DNA of 64,000 bases from positions 1,240,001 through 1,304,000 of the forward strand of contig WWBZ02000016.1 of the NCBI GenBank assembly GCA_011503125.2, given 5' to 3'. Every line of letters starts with the position of its first letter. Positions within the stretch are counted from its first letter, which is position 1. The translations under genes and the position numbers were made by a program. Origin of the DNA: Botryosphaeria dothidea (Eukaryota; Ascomycota; Dothideomycetes; Botryosphaeriales; Botryosphaeriaceae). The notes beneath the pieces are model-generated. The model had not been told where the DNA came from. It ran no database searches and worked only from the letters and a program-made list of their open reading frames with translations. Of this stretch, positions 21,956 to 33,558 are shown piece after piece.

Positions 21956-23416
21956 CTATTCTTTCACCTGCTCCTGTCCAGTCTTCCTATGCATGACCAG
22001 TGTCCTCATGAGTCCCGGGTCATTATGTTCGCATCTCATATCACGGGGATTGTTAAGGTCCAGCACCGAAGTCTCCTTCATCTTCTCCACAATGAGTGTC
22101 CAGTCAGAAGACTCGTTTGGAACACCTGGCGTGTACTTGTCGAAAATGCGAACATGTTCGACTTCCAGCTGCTGCAAGGTGCCGAGATGCCTGCGAACGA
22201 TGCGCCTGAAGCTCTCGATCTCGATACGTCCCTGGAAGAATCGGAGTGATTGCAGCTTCTCCAGCCGCTGCATATGCTGAGCTAGCTTGCGGAGCTGTAC
22301 TGTCGGGTGGGTACGTCGGGTGCGCCTAGAGAAGGCAATCTCAAGAGAGAGCAGGTTGGGCATGAGACGTAGGAGTTTGGGAAGGACGTCGTATGCCTCG
22401 TCGTCGACTCCGTCGAGGGTGTTGGTGTCCAAGGAAATGGAAAAGTGCTCGAGGTTCTTGAAAGAGGTTTCCAGCTTGGCCAGCTTCTTCTCGGGGATGT
22501 TGTGCAGGTTGGCCAGCATCATGAGGCCCTCGCTCCAGTCGCGGTCGAACCGCGAGACGTCGATGCAGAGCCGCTTCAGGGGAACGGGACGGTTGGCGAG
22601 CGCGACGAGGAGTGCTTCGGCTTCAGCTGAGGCAGTACGGTGATCGCGGACCCACTTGCCGCGCTCGCGCTGCTTGACACCATCCACGCGATGGCAGATG
22701 GTGATGTCGGTGATGGACGGGAGGAGCTCGAGGCACTTGTAGATGACGCGCCTGCCGTAGAGCCTACCTCTGTGAGTTTCGGAGTCCTTGAGCGAGGCAG
22801 TCGGAAGGACAGGGCCGCGGCACCTCCGAGGCGGCTTGAGGTACGTCCAATCGGCATAGGCAAGGTTGTCCGCAGATATGGTAAGTGGTGCTCCATGGGG
22901 GGTGGTATCCATGGTATCGACGTCGCGCGACTGCTCCTGTGCCTTCTTTGCGGCCTCTGCGGCCTCTGCAGCCTCGGCTGCCCTCTGCGCCTGTCTAGCA
23001 AGCTGCACGCGCTGCTTCTTGGTTGGGCGTGGCGGATTATCGTCATCGCTTGGAAAGTTGATGCCGGCGTCGAGCTCGACTTTGGTGAAGGTGCCGCGGA
23101 AGTCACTCGCAGCAGTGATGAATGAGGAGATTCTGAGTAGGCCCTCGTGGCTCAGGGGTACGCGGACGGTCGTGAAGTAGTGCTTGGCGACCCAGTGCCA
23201 AGTCAACACGTCCAGTGAGCAGGACATGCAGCGCAGGCTGAGAATCTCGTCTTTGGCTAGGTCCTTGAGCACCACTTCCATGATTTCGACTGGAAGCTTT
23301 TCGATACCGGCCTTGTGGACGGGGCCTTTCTGATGTTGCAGAAGAGCGCGATCCCACGGGCCTTTATTAGAAAGGCCGTGGGGAGGAAGGGGAGTCGAAG
23401 GGCGTGTAGTTTCCAT
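21956..23416 (-). CDS. F-box-like protein with leucine-rich C-terminal region
   Basis: Single exon of 486 residues. Residues about 38-82 (IEKLPVEIMEVVLKDLAKDEI...) form an F-box-like module with the usual LPxEI start. A low-complexity Ala/Glu run (AAEAAEAAEAAKKAQEQ) lies at about 143-160. The rest contains irregular Leu-rich segments (LLRLMPNLLSLEIAFSRR; LQSLRFFQGRIEIESF) like the substrate-binding part of fungal F-box/LRR proteins. Predicted role: adaptor for SCF ubiquitin ligase; target unknown. The start ATG at 23416 (METTRPSTPLPP) has no better in-frame alternative. Confidence 0.85.
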   Translation of the reverse strand: METTRPSTPLPPHGLSNKGPWDRALLQHQKGPVHKAGIEKLPVEIMEVVLKDLAKDEILSLRCMSCSLDVLTWHWVAKHYFTTVRVPLSHEGLLRISSFITAASDFRGTFTKVELDAGINFPSDDDNPPRPTKKQRVQLARQAQRAAEAAEAAEAAKKAQEQSRDVDTMDTTPHGAPLTISADNLAYADWTYLKPPRRCRGPVLPTASLKDSETHRGRLYGRRVIYKCLELLPSITDITICHRVDGVKQRERGKWVRDHRTASAEAEALLVALANRPVPLKRLCIDVSRFDRDWSEGLMMLANLHNIPEKKLAKLETSFKNLEHFSISLDTNTLDGVDDEAYDVLPKLLRLMPNLLSLEIAFSRRTRRTHPTVQLRKLAQHMQRLEKLQSLRFFQGRIEIESFRRIVRRHLGTLQQLEVEHVRIFDKYTPGVPNESSDWTLIVEKMKETSVLDLNNPRDMRCEHNDPGLMRTLVMHRKTGQEQVKE

Positions 23417-25489
23417 AGCGTGACAGTCTTGTGAAGGCGGAACAGAAAGGGGGGGTGAGCTGTTGAGATTGTCAGGCTGCAGGTGATCGGTGTGTTGACA
23501 AGGTACTCCTGTAAAAGCGTGAAGAGTAGGGAAGAGTGGATGTAGACCAACAGAGTGACGGAAGTTGGAAGGAGTTTGCTGGAGGGCGCTCGGTGTGGCC
23601 GCCGAAAAGGTTATAACGGTGCTTCAATAGGTATTGTGGATCGCGTCTCAATGGCAACAATAGTCGGGTTAACCTATTCAAAAGATTTTCCGGTTTTATC
23701 ACTTTCACAGCCTTTGGCCCTACTGGTAGTCGACTAACACAGACGAAGAGGACGTCCTTCACTTGGTGGTAAGTTGTTAGGCTGGAGTTGTCCAGCTTTC
23801 TGCAACCCCGGGTAAAGATTCCACACGCCTCAAAGTTCCTTTCAAAAAGAAACACTGAGACGCCGCCGCCCAAGTTCCAATACGCATGCCACTGCATAAG
23901 CAAGGCGCTGAACTATCACCGTTGGTGGGTAAGTATACATCTCTCCATACAGCAGGAGCCAATGCCCACAATTCAAAAAAGTTTGTTAGATGGACTACAA
24001 GTTTCATCCAATCATTGATGATTCCCCGTCAGTGGGAACCGCATATCGTTTATTACCACGCTCACCATCTGAATCCTCTCAAGAATTTAACAAAAGGACC
24101 GCCACAGAAAGCCGTGAGAATCATCATAAGACTTTGGAAATGTGTCCACGTTATCCAATTCTTTGGGTTCCTCAGCTTGGACAGGGATGGCTCTGGGTAA
24201 ATATACTTTCATAACTGAGAGAGTCAACGTGAGGTGGTCAAAGTCGTTGTCGCCCTCCGAGGGGTTGACCGCTTCGCTTACGTTACCAACTAGGCAGGAA
24301 ACCTGAAACAGGCCCACCTCGCTCCCTTTCCCCTTCAACCTCTCTTCACGCCTCGTCTCCTTTTCCAGTTCCACGCCATCCGATGGCGCAGGCCGATGTC
24401 TAAACTTACAGTAGAGATATCACCGTCCATAAGATGACGCCTTGCACGATTTCTGGCCAGGACAGACAATGACGCCAAACCACGGCCGCACATCGCCTTC
24501 CCGGCTTGCACATGCCAAACAAGCTCGGATGAGATGGCGTGCTTCGCGACCGGTGCTGTGTCAACCTCACATTGTCTCACAAGCGCGTATACATATCCGG
24601 CGTTGACCTTCCGTAGGCAGCCAACAGGCTGCTCTGGTGTTTATCAAAGCTATTAAGAATGATTTGCCAGAGCGTTTCAATAACATGCTACGCCTTGCCT
24701 TGCTGGCTTCCGGAAGACCGAGAAGCATATGACGAAGGTTGGTTTCGCGGGACAAGCCTGACTGACACACCACATCAGCCGAGTCGGTGCGACTGCCATT
24801 TATCCCGAGTTTGCCTAAACATTTCAGATTGCACTGTCTTCCTTCCATCAAACCGTACTCTCTGTACATGGTCGCAAATAAGTGGCTCTACTTAACGCAA
24901 CGCAACGCAAGAGCTCTTTAGCCGCTCTGTCACGGTGCACAACGCAAGGCAACCACTTGCTTTTACCCGCCGCAGTGCGGAAGGTTAAAGGAGCATGGGA
25001 AGGTCACGTTACGTAAGGCCGCTTGAACATGGCACCTTCTACACCATCGAAGACCAGAACGGCGATCTTCTAGCTCTTTTCGAGGTACGACCTTGCCTAT
25101 TGAACGGGTAAATGGTACGGAATACGGGAAGCTCCAAAAGCTTAGCATAAAGCTTTGTTTCCCCCTCTTTTCCTACTATTGGTATAGGTTACACTATACG
25201 GCTGTACTATAAAGAGTGTGGAAACTAACTGCAACAGGTAAATGGCAGGAAAAATTGAGCCGAGAAGGCGGGAGAAGTGCGCTAACGAAGGGCGCTAACG
25301 CTAGGCGGCTATATTCATCTTTGAAGGGGCAGGTGTCGGCAGATGCATCCCGCAAGACGCGTGAGGCTGGCAGTCTACAGGGCACACAGCATGATGGCCA
25401 GGAGCAAAAACGTCATGCAACGTGAAACTGGTGACAGCCGAACGCCCGAAACGAAACAGCACGCACCAGTCACCAGCAAGGGCCAGCTC

Positions 25490-25611
25490 GGCTAAAATGA
25501 TGCACGTTACGGAATGGGGTCTGGGGTTAATTAATCATGCCCACATCCAGAGTGTTCCCCACCCGACCTTGCGTCTAGGGCTTTTTAGAGACCGCCAAGC
25601 TTCGTTTAGCC
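25490..25611. promoter_or_regulatory. XlnR/Xyr1-type sites upstream of the xylanase
   Basis: GGCTAAA at 25490-25496 (plus) and its reverse complement TTTAGCC at 25605-25611 match the consensus for XlnR, the Zn2Cys6 activator of xylanase genes. They lie 316-322 and 201-207 bp upstream of the ATG. A weaker GGCTAT is at 25307-25312. A CreA-type CTGGGG (SYGGRG) at 25521-25526 lies between the two strong sites. The arrangement predicts xylose induction with glucose repression. Sites are seen in sequence; binding is inferred. Confidence 0.6.
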
Positions 25612-25742
25612 GCTGGTAGAATCTATAGTCTACCCCGATATTGTCGGGACCTGAACCCGCCCACTGTTTGGAAACAGTCGGCCGTCTGAAACACCCGGTG
25701 GCCTGAATTTAGCAATGTCTTCCCTCCTATTCCTCGCGCGAG

Positions 25743-25748
25743 TATAAA
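25743..25748 (+). promoter_or_regulatory. TATA box of the xylanase gene
   Basis: TATAAA, 64 bp before the start codon, at the spacing expected for a strong regulated fungal promoter. Just upstream, CTGTTTGGAAACAG (about 25661-25674) is a near-perfect small palindrome of unknown meaning. Confidence 0.65.
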
Positions 25749-25811
25749 GACAATGCCTTCCGCTGTCTGGACCAGCAATTCAATCAACAGCCTCCACGCA
25801 ACAACGTCACA

Positions 25812-26540
<729 letters not shown>

Positions 26541-27523
26541 ACGCCTTGCAGCTGTGGACATGTTGATTTTTGTCTTACTCAGCTTTTGAATACGGTGTGG
26601 AATGATTGCGAAAAATTCATGGACTTCTGATGTAAATAAACTTTCGAGCATCATCCCTGCCATCCCGCGCGTGCAGTGCGTCAGGGTTAGGCATGCAATT
26701 TGAGGGGTATATCTACCGAGCGCCAGTCATTTCCGATGAAGTATACTTCCCGCAGTGAAGTAAAGTTTTATGCATGAATTGCGCATGGATTGTGATACCG
26801 TCTTGTATGAGATATAAGGTGATACGTGGGTTGTAATCGAGTCGTCCAAACTTTCTTTTGACGCATTTCAAGCCCGTTGTACCCCCTCCCTTATTAGAAC
26901 CGAAACCAAGCCCTGTATTGTTCTTGACTAAGCCCATACCAGCCAGTCCTCTTGTAAGTATGAAGCCCCTCAGCTGGATTATCCGTGGCCAAGATCTTGG
27001 ATTGTCAGACGTTGACCTGTACGTTGGTCATGAGTTTTAAGAACTAAACTTTTTGCCATTGATTTTGCTCATATTTGCGGGTGATCATGAAGTCAAGTAT
27101 CACAGTCCTACGAATCAGACTTCCGGTCATACCCATTTTGCAACCCTGCTTATATCACAAGAAACTCCAGCTCGGCTTAACAAGGTCCTTCAGGAACGTA
27201 ATCATTAATTTCTTCTGTGGAGACCGTGTATCTCTTGACTCGCAGTAACAAGTGTTTAGTGTGCAATCATCCTCCCAGGGGTATCACCTGCCATAGTAGC
27301 TCTTGGTTCTACCAATTCTCCCCGCGTAATACCGCTGAAACGAAAATCCAGGCATTTCCTCAGCTGCCTCCGCCTGACAATCAACCTTCGGAATGTTGAG
27401 AGCTGTGTCAAACATCCCAGTATCGCAATCCTGTGGTGTATAATTCATACTTCCTAGCAAATATCCGGCGATTCTTCCGAAAGTCAACAGACAAATATCC
27501 GGAGCGCTCTTGCAGCACCCCAT
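26541..27523. other. Convergent intergenic region
   Basis: Contains the xylanase 3' end, with an A-rich TGTAAATAAAC stretch at about 26631 that may serve polyadenylation. Beyond this the sequence is AT-richer and shows no supported gene or repeat. Confidence 0.5.
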
Positions 27524-28495
27524 CTACCTCTGCAGTCGCCTGTTCCTCGCTGCCTCCTCTCCCCACGGATCATTCGACACCGTCGTCTCGGCATACCCGC
27601 TCATCTCGCTCTCCTGGCTCGGGAAACCCAACGAGCTAGGCGAGATCGTGTTCGTGATATCATCTGGGATGACGTTGCGGTGCGGTACAAATCCATCATT
27701 GTGTCTGCGCGCGCGGTATGGGCGATCGGTGGTGGTGTAAGTGTTGGTCATGGTGTTCGTGTCGGAGGCGAGGATGACGTCGGTGTCGCTGCCGCTGAAG
27801 GCGTAGTTGTAGCTGCGGTACTTGGAGTAGCCGTCGTTGACGCGCGGGTTGCGGTCCTGCTGCTGCTGGCGCTGCGCGGGCTGCTCGAACAGGCGCTGGT
27901 TCGCCCTGGCTTCGGCCTCGCGGACGCGGCGGTGCTGCTTGAACGCATGCTCGAACTCGAGGTTCTGGCGAGAGGTGCCCGGGACAGTCTCCCACTCGTC
28001 TTTGTCTTCATCGTCCGTGCCGCGTGGCGCCGGCGCCAGCGGCGGCAAGTCGGGGAGGATCTTGTCGAACGGGTTGAAGCGCTTGCGCGGGGGCTGCGGT
28101 TCGCGCTTGGGTGGAGGGAGGGGGCCGCGCTCGGAGCCTGCGGGTGGTGGTTCGGGAGGGTAGACTCCAGGCCAGTAGAGCTCTGGAAGGCTGGGTGCGG
28201 GTGTTGGATGGCGCTGCGCTTCGAGGTCTTGAAGTTCTACGGGCGAGATCGCACGCTTTATGCCGGCGCGCCGATGACGGTTGAGGTAGAAGATGGTGAC
28301 GCCCATGCAGAACAGCATCACAGGGATGAAGATGATTAGGAAGATGGCCCAGCGGGGCAGTGCGAGGTTTGAATCGTCGTCATTGCGCCTTGGTTCGTTG
28401 TGTGGTCTGTTGAAGGCTTCGGGGTTGGTGCCCGGCCGGACTGTGCTGTACGTCTCGGGGTCATAGCTCGGTAGGTCTGGATTCGGGACTGACAT
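27524..28495 (-). CDS. Single-pass membrane protein with disordered cytosolic tail
   Basis: Single exon of 323 residues from the ATG at 28495 (MSVPNPDLPSYDPETYS). One strong membrane helix at about 48-70 (WAIFLIIFIPVMLFCMGVTIFYL) is followed by a basic stop-transfer stretch (NRHRRAGIKR). The rest is Pro-, Arg- and Gln-rich and low-complexity, with KRFNPFDKILPDLPPL, a helical Arg/Glu segment (FKQHRRVREAEARANQRLFE) and polar Thr-rich parts. There is no signal peptide, so a type III or tail-in-cytosol topology is likely. No family is recognised. It resembles the many lineage-specific mould membrane proteins with disordered tails. Confidence 0.8.
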   Translation of the reverse strand: MSVPNPDLPSYDPETYSTVRPGTNPEAFNRPHNEPRRNDDDSNLALPRWAIFLIIFIPVMLFCMGVTIFYLNRHRRAGIKRAISPVELQDLEAQRHPTPAPSLPELYWPGVYPPEPPPAGSERGPLPPPKREPQPPRKRFNPFDKILPDLPPLAPAPRGTDDEDKDEWETVPGTSRQNLEFEHAFKQHRRVREAEARANQRLFEQPAQRQQQQDRNPRVNDGYSKYRSYNYAFSGSDTDVILASDTNTMTNTYTTTDRPYRARRHNDGFVPHRNVIPDDITNTISPSSLGFPSQESEMSGYAETTVSNDPWGEEAARNRRLQR

Positions 28496-29015
28496 AGTGC
28501 AGAGGAAGCGGCTGACCGGTTGTAGAAGACGTGAAGTTGTTGAAAGGATGGTAGGTTTACGTGTTGGCGCTCGTCTACAAGGTACCAGAAGCGCGGACGC
28601 GCTGAGGCGACGGCAAACGCGTCCAAGAGTCACCTCGTGCGCGCACCCAGGGCCCATATCACCCGCCGCACTCTTCCACGGGCGTCCATCCCAACAGATG
28701 GGATCTGGAGTGTCTGGAATAGGGCTTTTTCAAAAATAGAGATGACTGAGAGCCCAAGTGTCCAAGACGTCAAGATATGATCAAGTAAAAGTTCACTTAA
28801 AGCAAAAAAGCATTTCAAAAGGTATGAAATCGGAAATAAACATAAAGAAAGCCTGAGAATGGCCAAATAGCCAGAAACAATTGAAAGAAGTACATGTTCC
28901 CGCGTGCCCATCCCAAACATGAGTAACATTTATCACTGTCCCTGAAGAAAGGTAAAAGCAAGACGCTCTAAGCAAAACAGCTGAGAGACCAAGAATTCAC
29001 GTGGACCGAATTCTC
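28496..29015. other. Intergenic, nothing recognised
   Basis: Promoter side of the membrane-protein gene and 3' side of the K+ channel gene. AT-richer than its neighbours. No ORF, repeat or RNA gene is supported. Confidence 0.5.
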
Positions 29016-31234
29016 TTATTGAGAATGAGGAGCACCATTCTTCGACTTCCTTTGTCTTAGGTCAGCCATGGAAATTGGTGGTGGCTCTTTCCTCTCCTTT
29101 GCGTCCGAAGACCTCATCCTTCTCAGCTCGTTCTCAAGTGTTTTCGACAGCCTCTCCAAAATCCATTCAGCTTCGGATTTTGACCCCATTAGAGGGCTAC
29201 GAGTCCCAATCCAGCTCCAGGTATACACCTTCTCACCATCGAACTTTATTGTCCCGGCACCTGCACCTACATCAGGCCCACGTTGTTTGTGCCTCTTTGG
29301 CTTGATGGGCGGTTGCCGGTGACGGTCCGGGTCGGTCTCATCTTGACCAACCAGCTTGAGATAGTAAGCCCACTCCTGGTACGAGTACTGCTTGGGTGGG
29401 GAAGCGCTGGTATCCATCATCACCTTCCGGAGTTCCTTGGCCAGGACATAATGATAGAAATGGATATCGCGGGTCAGTATGTCTCCTTGCTCTCCAGCTT
29501 CCTCCGCTTCTGCCAGCTCCTCATCTTCCAGATGGCCCACCAATCTGTCCAAGGCAGCCGACTCTATTTTGTTTCTCTCATGTTCCTGAGATTGGTCTTG
29601 GTGTTCTCTGCTGCTGTGTGGCAGGTATCCTGGAGGCTTCTCAAATTCGGGAAGATTGCTGTCCCGTTGGAACAACGGATTATCGCGGATCTTGGCCATG
29701 TTGGCCTTGAGCGTGGCTCTGAAACCACCCTCCTCAGGCAGAACTGTCAAGCTTCCCAGCCATATGGTGAACTCGCTGAAGCCCTTCACCACAGTATCTC
29801 CCATGTTTGAGATGAGGATTGTAAGCGTAGGGACAGCGACGATGGACCAGACCACAAAGAAAGGCTTCCCGGAGTTGCTTTTGGGGTAGTAGTCGCCATA
29901 TCCGATGGTGAGAAGGGAGGTATAGGAGAAATAGAGCGCCTGGAAGTACGTCCAGCCTTGGTGAGTCCCCTCTGAGGCTCGGAACACCACAGCTCCAACA
30001 AACCAAAGAATACAGGTTGCGACTACGGAGAGACCAAGTGAGGCGTATCTTCGCTTGCGCTCGGCAGATTTCTGGATATGTCTCATGACGTGGAACTCTT
30101 GTTTCCTCCTCTCAATCTCTGACAACCCTTCTTGTGAGAACTCAACTTTCTGGAAGATGCCAACTTTGATGGTCCGTTTGCCTGGCTTCATCTTTTTCAA
30201 GACCTTCTCTCGTTTGACTTCGGTCATACGGGCTTCCAATTTGGCCTTTCCTCTTTCCAATACCAGCGAGCGGATAGAGCCGACAACCAGACCGACCATC
30301 AAGATACCACCGATCGCAAATGGGAACAGTAGGCCGCGGCCGAGGTGTGTTTTGGGAGGGAAATCCGAGCCAAGGCCTACAGTGAGCAGCGTGTAGTCTG
30401 CCCAGTATACTCCATCCAGGAACTTCCAATCCTCAACGTAACTGAAAACCAGACCACCAAGAAGCAAATACACAGTGAAGCTAATCGTCTGAAGCATCAA
30501 GGTACGCTGGCTGATGGTAAGCCTGAACTCCTTCTTGTAGTGGCCCTGCCAAGCGCCGTACACAGTCAACACCATGAGCATCGAAATGATGGCGTACAGA
30601 GTCGCAGCGATAATCCCATAATAGAAAGCCTGCGACAGAGCGTGGGCTTCTGCAGGCTGGATGCGGAATATGTCAGAGGATGCCAGAGACACGAGGATAA
30701 TAAGCAGAATGGACGCCATGGAGAAACCACCGATGGTGATGGGCTGAGCGATGTTGAAAGAAAGGCGGCGCGCCATGTTCAGGAGTAAGGCCATGTTTGC
30801 AATAAGAGCGCAGGCGAGGGAGACGGCATTCACAGCGATGAGCCTGACAGGAAAGAGATTAGCAGGAGCGCGTCAAATATGTACACCAAGGAAGTTTATT
30901 GACCATGAAGGATCTTGGACTGGGGAGCCCACAGTCTCATCCATACCAGGTGGGATGTAGACTCTCCATTTTTCGACCAGAGCGCAGATGGAAAAAGCGT
31001 TGGCAAGAGGACCGAAAGTTCCAGCGAGAAGAGGGCATGCAGTGGATGCGAACCACCATCGACTGCGAACATGATCAGGAAAAAAGGCAGTCAGAGAGAG
31101 AGCGCGCGAGCAAACCTAGGATCAAGAAAGTCCTGCTCTTCCTCTTCTTCATCCTTCTCGGCACTGTTGTAGGGGTTCTGCTCCAGATCCTGGGCGGCAT
31201 TGCTGATGGGCTCGTCCACGCCGGGGTCATTCAT
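29016..31234 (-). CDS. TOK1: TOK-type two-pore-domain outward-rectifier K+ channel
   Basis: Three exons, 31234-31116, 31062-30904 and 30843-29016, give 701 residues (yeast Tok1 is 691). Intron 1 is 53 nt. Intron 2 is 60 nt and needs an unusual donor, GTCAAT, but this is the only choice found that joins ...VQDPSW to LIAVNAVSLAC in frame. The N-terminus is acidic (DEEEEEQDF). Eight membrane segments are expected; two pore loops carry filters TVGLGSD (about 249) and TIGYGDYY (about 404). The first filter's GLG is a common TOK variant. The channel releases K+ across the plasma membrane on depolarisation above the K+ equilibrium potential. A long helical, acidic C-terminal tail follows (EDEELAEAEEAGEQ). 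The symbol is by family resemblance. Confidence 0.93.
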
Positions 31235-31830
31235 GGTGGCAGTTGAAGAGCGATGTCGAAGACGAGGAGGGGCGAGGCCATGGCGGTAGATGAGAGATGA
31301 TGGTACCGCACAGGTGCTGGTGGCTGGTGCGCGTGAGGACTGGCGGCGCCAGACGCGTTAAATTCCAGGTCAGATCCCCGGCAGATCAGAGGCGATGACG
31401 TTGCGCGGCCCTTCGCTTCCCCGCTCTCCACTCACGAGTCAGTCGCACACCCGTGCTTGGCTGCGTTCGCCGAAAACTTTCTCTCAACTTCACTCACAGT
31501 TCATCGTCGTCATCATCTGCGATGCTTGTCTTCACTCCGGCGACACACTCAGGTCCTTGCCGCGGTATCGTGTGAGAACTGTCGTGATTATTTGTATCAC
31601 CGCCGTGGCTTTGTTCTGCCGGATATTGCAACAGCACAGGCCATCTGCCAACCACATGGGGACTTGATGCATTCATCCGGACGAATTGGCCATTGATCTT
31701 TCGAGAAGTCTACCTGTCAAGGCTGTCAAGGGATGCTCCGATTTCCTTGCATTTTTGCGCTTGTGGTTGCAGTGCTTCCGGCTTGTTTCGCCCCGGCTGG
31801 ACTCATCTGAATCACGATAAAAGACTATGG

Positions 31831-32320
31831 TGTAACGAGCGGGCCTCTACCTCTAAGGATCCAAACACCAAAGAGGGTGGAAACCTGTCGAAGGGTTTTC
31901 CTTGAGTGGGTACAAGAAGAGGTACGTGAGGAACGAGTAGACGACGGAAGACTGAGCACTGCGTGCGAAGGCCTTGTTACCAATAGAGTGCGATTCTATT
32001 GTTAAAGTTGACCACGAAGGTCAAAGCTATCTAGAGAGTGTGGTTTATATACTCGTAAGAGAGTGTCTATAATCTGTAGCTTGCTCTGGGTGCTCTGTTA
32101 CTCCGGTGGGCAGATTACCATAGAGCAGATAGGGCACCTGGTGTTGCTCCTGCTGCTCTGTCCCCTTTAGGCCCGTGCGTAGAGAGAGCAGCGAGAGCAG
32201 CTTCTTGGCGTCACGTGAGGCTCGTGACTTATGTGGGTCTTTCTTTGCGCCACGACCGCGCTCCCCACTTCCTTCCTTATCCTTCTGTTTCCCCTACCCG
32301 GTGAAGGCTGTGCCGTAACA
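31831..32320. mobile_element. Solo LTR of a retrotransposon
   Basis: 490 bp starting TGTAACGAGC and ending GCCGTAACA, flanked on both sides by the same 5 bp, TATGG (31826-31830 and 32321-32325). TG...CA termini with a 5-bp target duplication are the hallmark of an LTR inserted by integrase. A TATA-like TTTATATA is at 32044-32051, suitable for an LTR promoter. No internal gag/pol sequence remains on either side, so the element probably collapsed by LTR-LTR recombination. TGTAAC/TAACA ends suggest Ty1/copia, but superfamily is not provable without pol. The exact duplication argues for a fairly recent insertion. Confidence 0.75.
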
Positions 32321-33558
32321 TATGGGCCTTCTTCTCTAATTTTTGTCCCAGGGGGTTCTTCGATTTTTGGGCGCTCGAATCAGGAACCCTTCATGCTGGA
32401 TAGTTGCCTAAACTGCTTCTCTTATGGGACAAATTGGGCGAGCAGTAGCTTCTCTCATGCCGCGGAACTCTGAAAAGCTCCCCTTTGGGAATACATTTTG
32501 CTGGATACCAGGACCGAAGGGAACATGCTTAGTTTGTAGTTCTACTGTACCTGTTTGACCTTCATAAGTCAAGTTTGGTAAGGCATCTTTTCCTACATGT
32601 CTCCGCGAACACACTCCACTGGTTTTTTGCATGGGTTTGATGAGCATTGTACTCGTAATCCTTCCTGTAAATCTTGATATGGTAGCCCCGGCTTCGAATG
32701 TGTGTTGTTATGCTTAATTCTTTCCATCGCTTCTTAGGAGAGGGGCTTGCACGCCATTTTCACTAGATACTTCTCTGATCCTCCGCAAGTCCTAAATTCT
32801 CGAACTTGTTTCATTTGCCTAACCTGCTCAAATTTCCCGTACTCGAGATCGGGCTGCCCGGCTTCGTGTTCCAAGATCCATCCGTCGCACCAGATTTCTT
32901 CAGCGGGACGTCTCCCGGCATCTACAACCAAAGTTTCAGCGCGTCGTAGGTCTAGTAATGGCTTATTCTGCGAACGTTGGAACCGAGACACTGGAAGAGC
33001 TACTTGTACCAAAGTTCCGACGTGGTCCAAAAGCAGCAACATCTGTTTGCGTTTGCGTGTCTGGTTGACTGTTTTGGAAGCGGCCTGTCGTGCGGTCGGG
33101 AGAGCGCGCTGCAGCCCAAGGGCTTGTGCAGAACTGCACCGCGGCTGCTCGCTCGTCCGCAATGGTCATGCTTGCGACATAAATCCTGAGCAGCATGCGT
33201 AGCGGAAGGTTTTCCGATTACACCTGCGTGCGGCCGCGTTCTAGGACCATTGGCATGCACGACTTCCGCAGCGGTCTGCACGTGTCTGCGATACCTGACC
33301 GTTCCTTCCGAGCCGGGTACCTGCGCAACTTCTACCTGGTCGCGTGCCGATCCTCGCTCGGTGGGGCGTCCCTTCCTAAGGAGGAAGCCACAGCGCCGCT
33401 GCTACGCATAAAGTCCCGCCTCTTCTTCGAGCAGCCCACCTCTTCCTCTTACCGCAACCACCTCCAACCCCAATTGTGGTCAAGCAATCCTACGCTGGAG
33501 CTCAGCTGCCTCGGCTTTGACATAGCCTTTAGCAATTGCGGATCATCCAGCGCATTGC

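Larger units (their letters stand above)
23417..25811. other. Long divergent intergenic region with xylanase promoter
   Basis: Upstream of both the F-box-like gene and the xylanase. The last ~500 bp contain the regulatory sites listed separately. A 30-codon coding-like frame starts at 24995 and stops soon after. The rest, including frames on both strands near 24300-24900, has no support as genes. Confidence 0.5.

Noticed and set aside
22930..22985. GCCTCTGCG-like tandem repeats
   Set aside because: They are the coding sequence of the Ala/Glu-rich run in the F-box-like protein, not an independent repeat.
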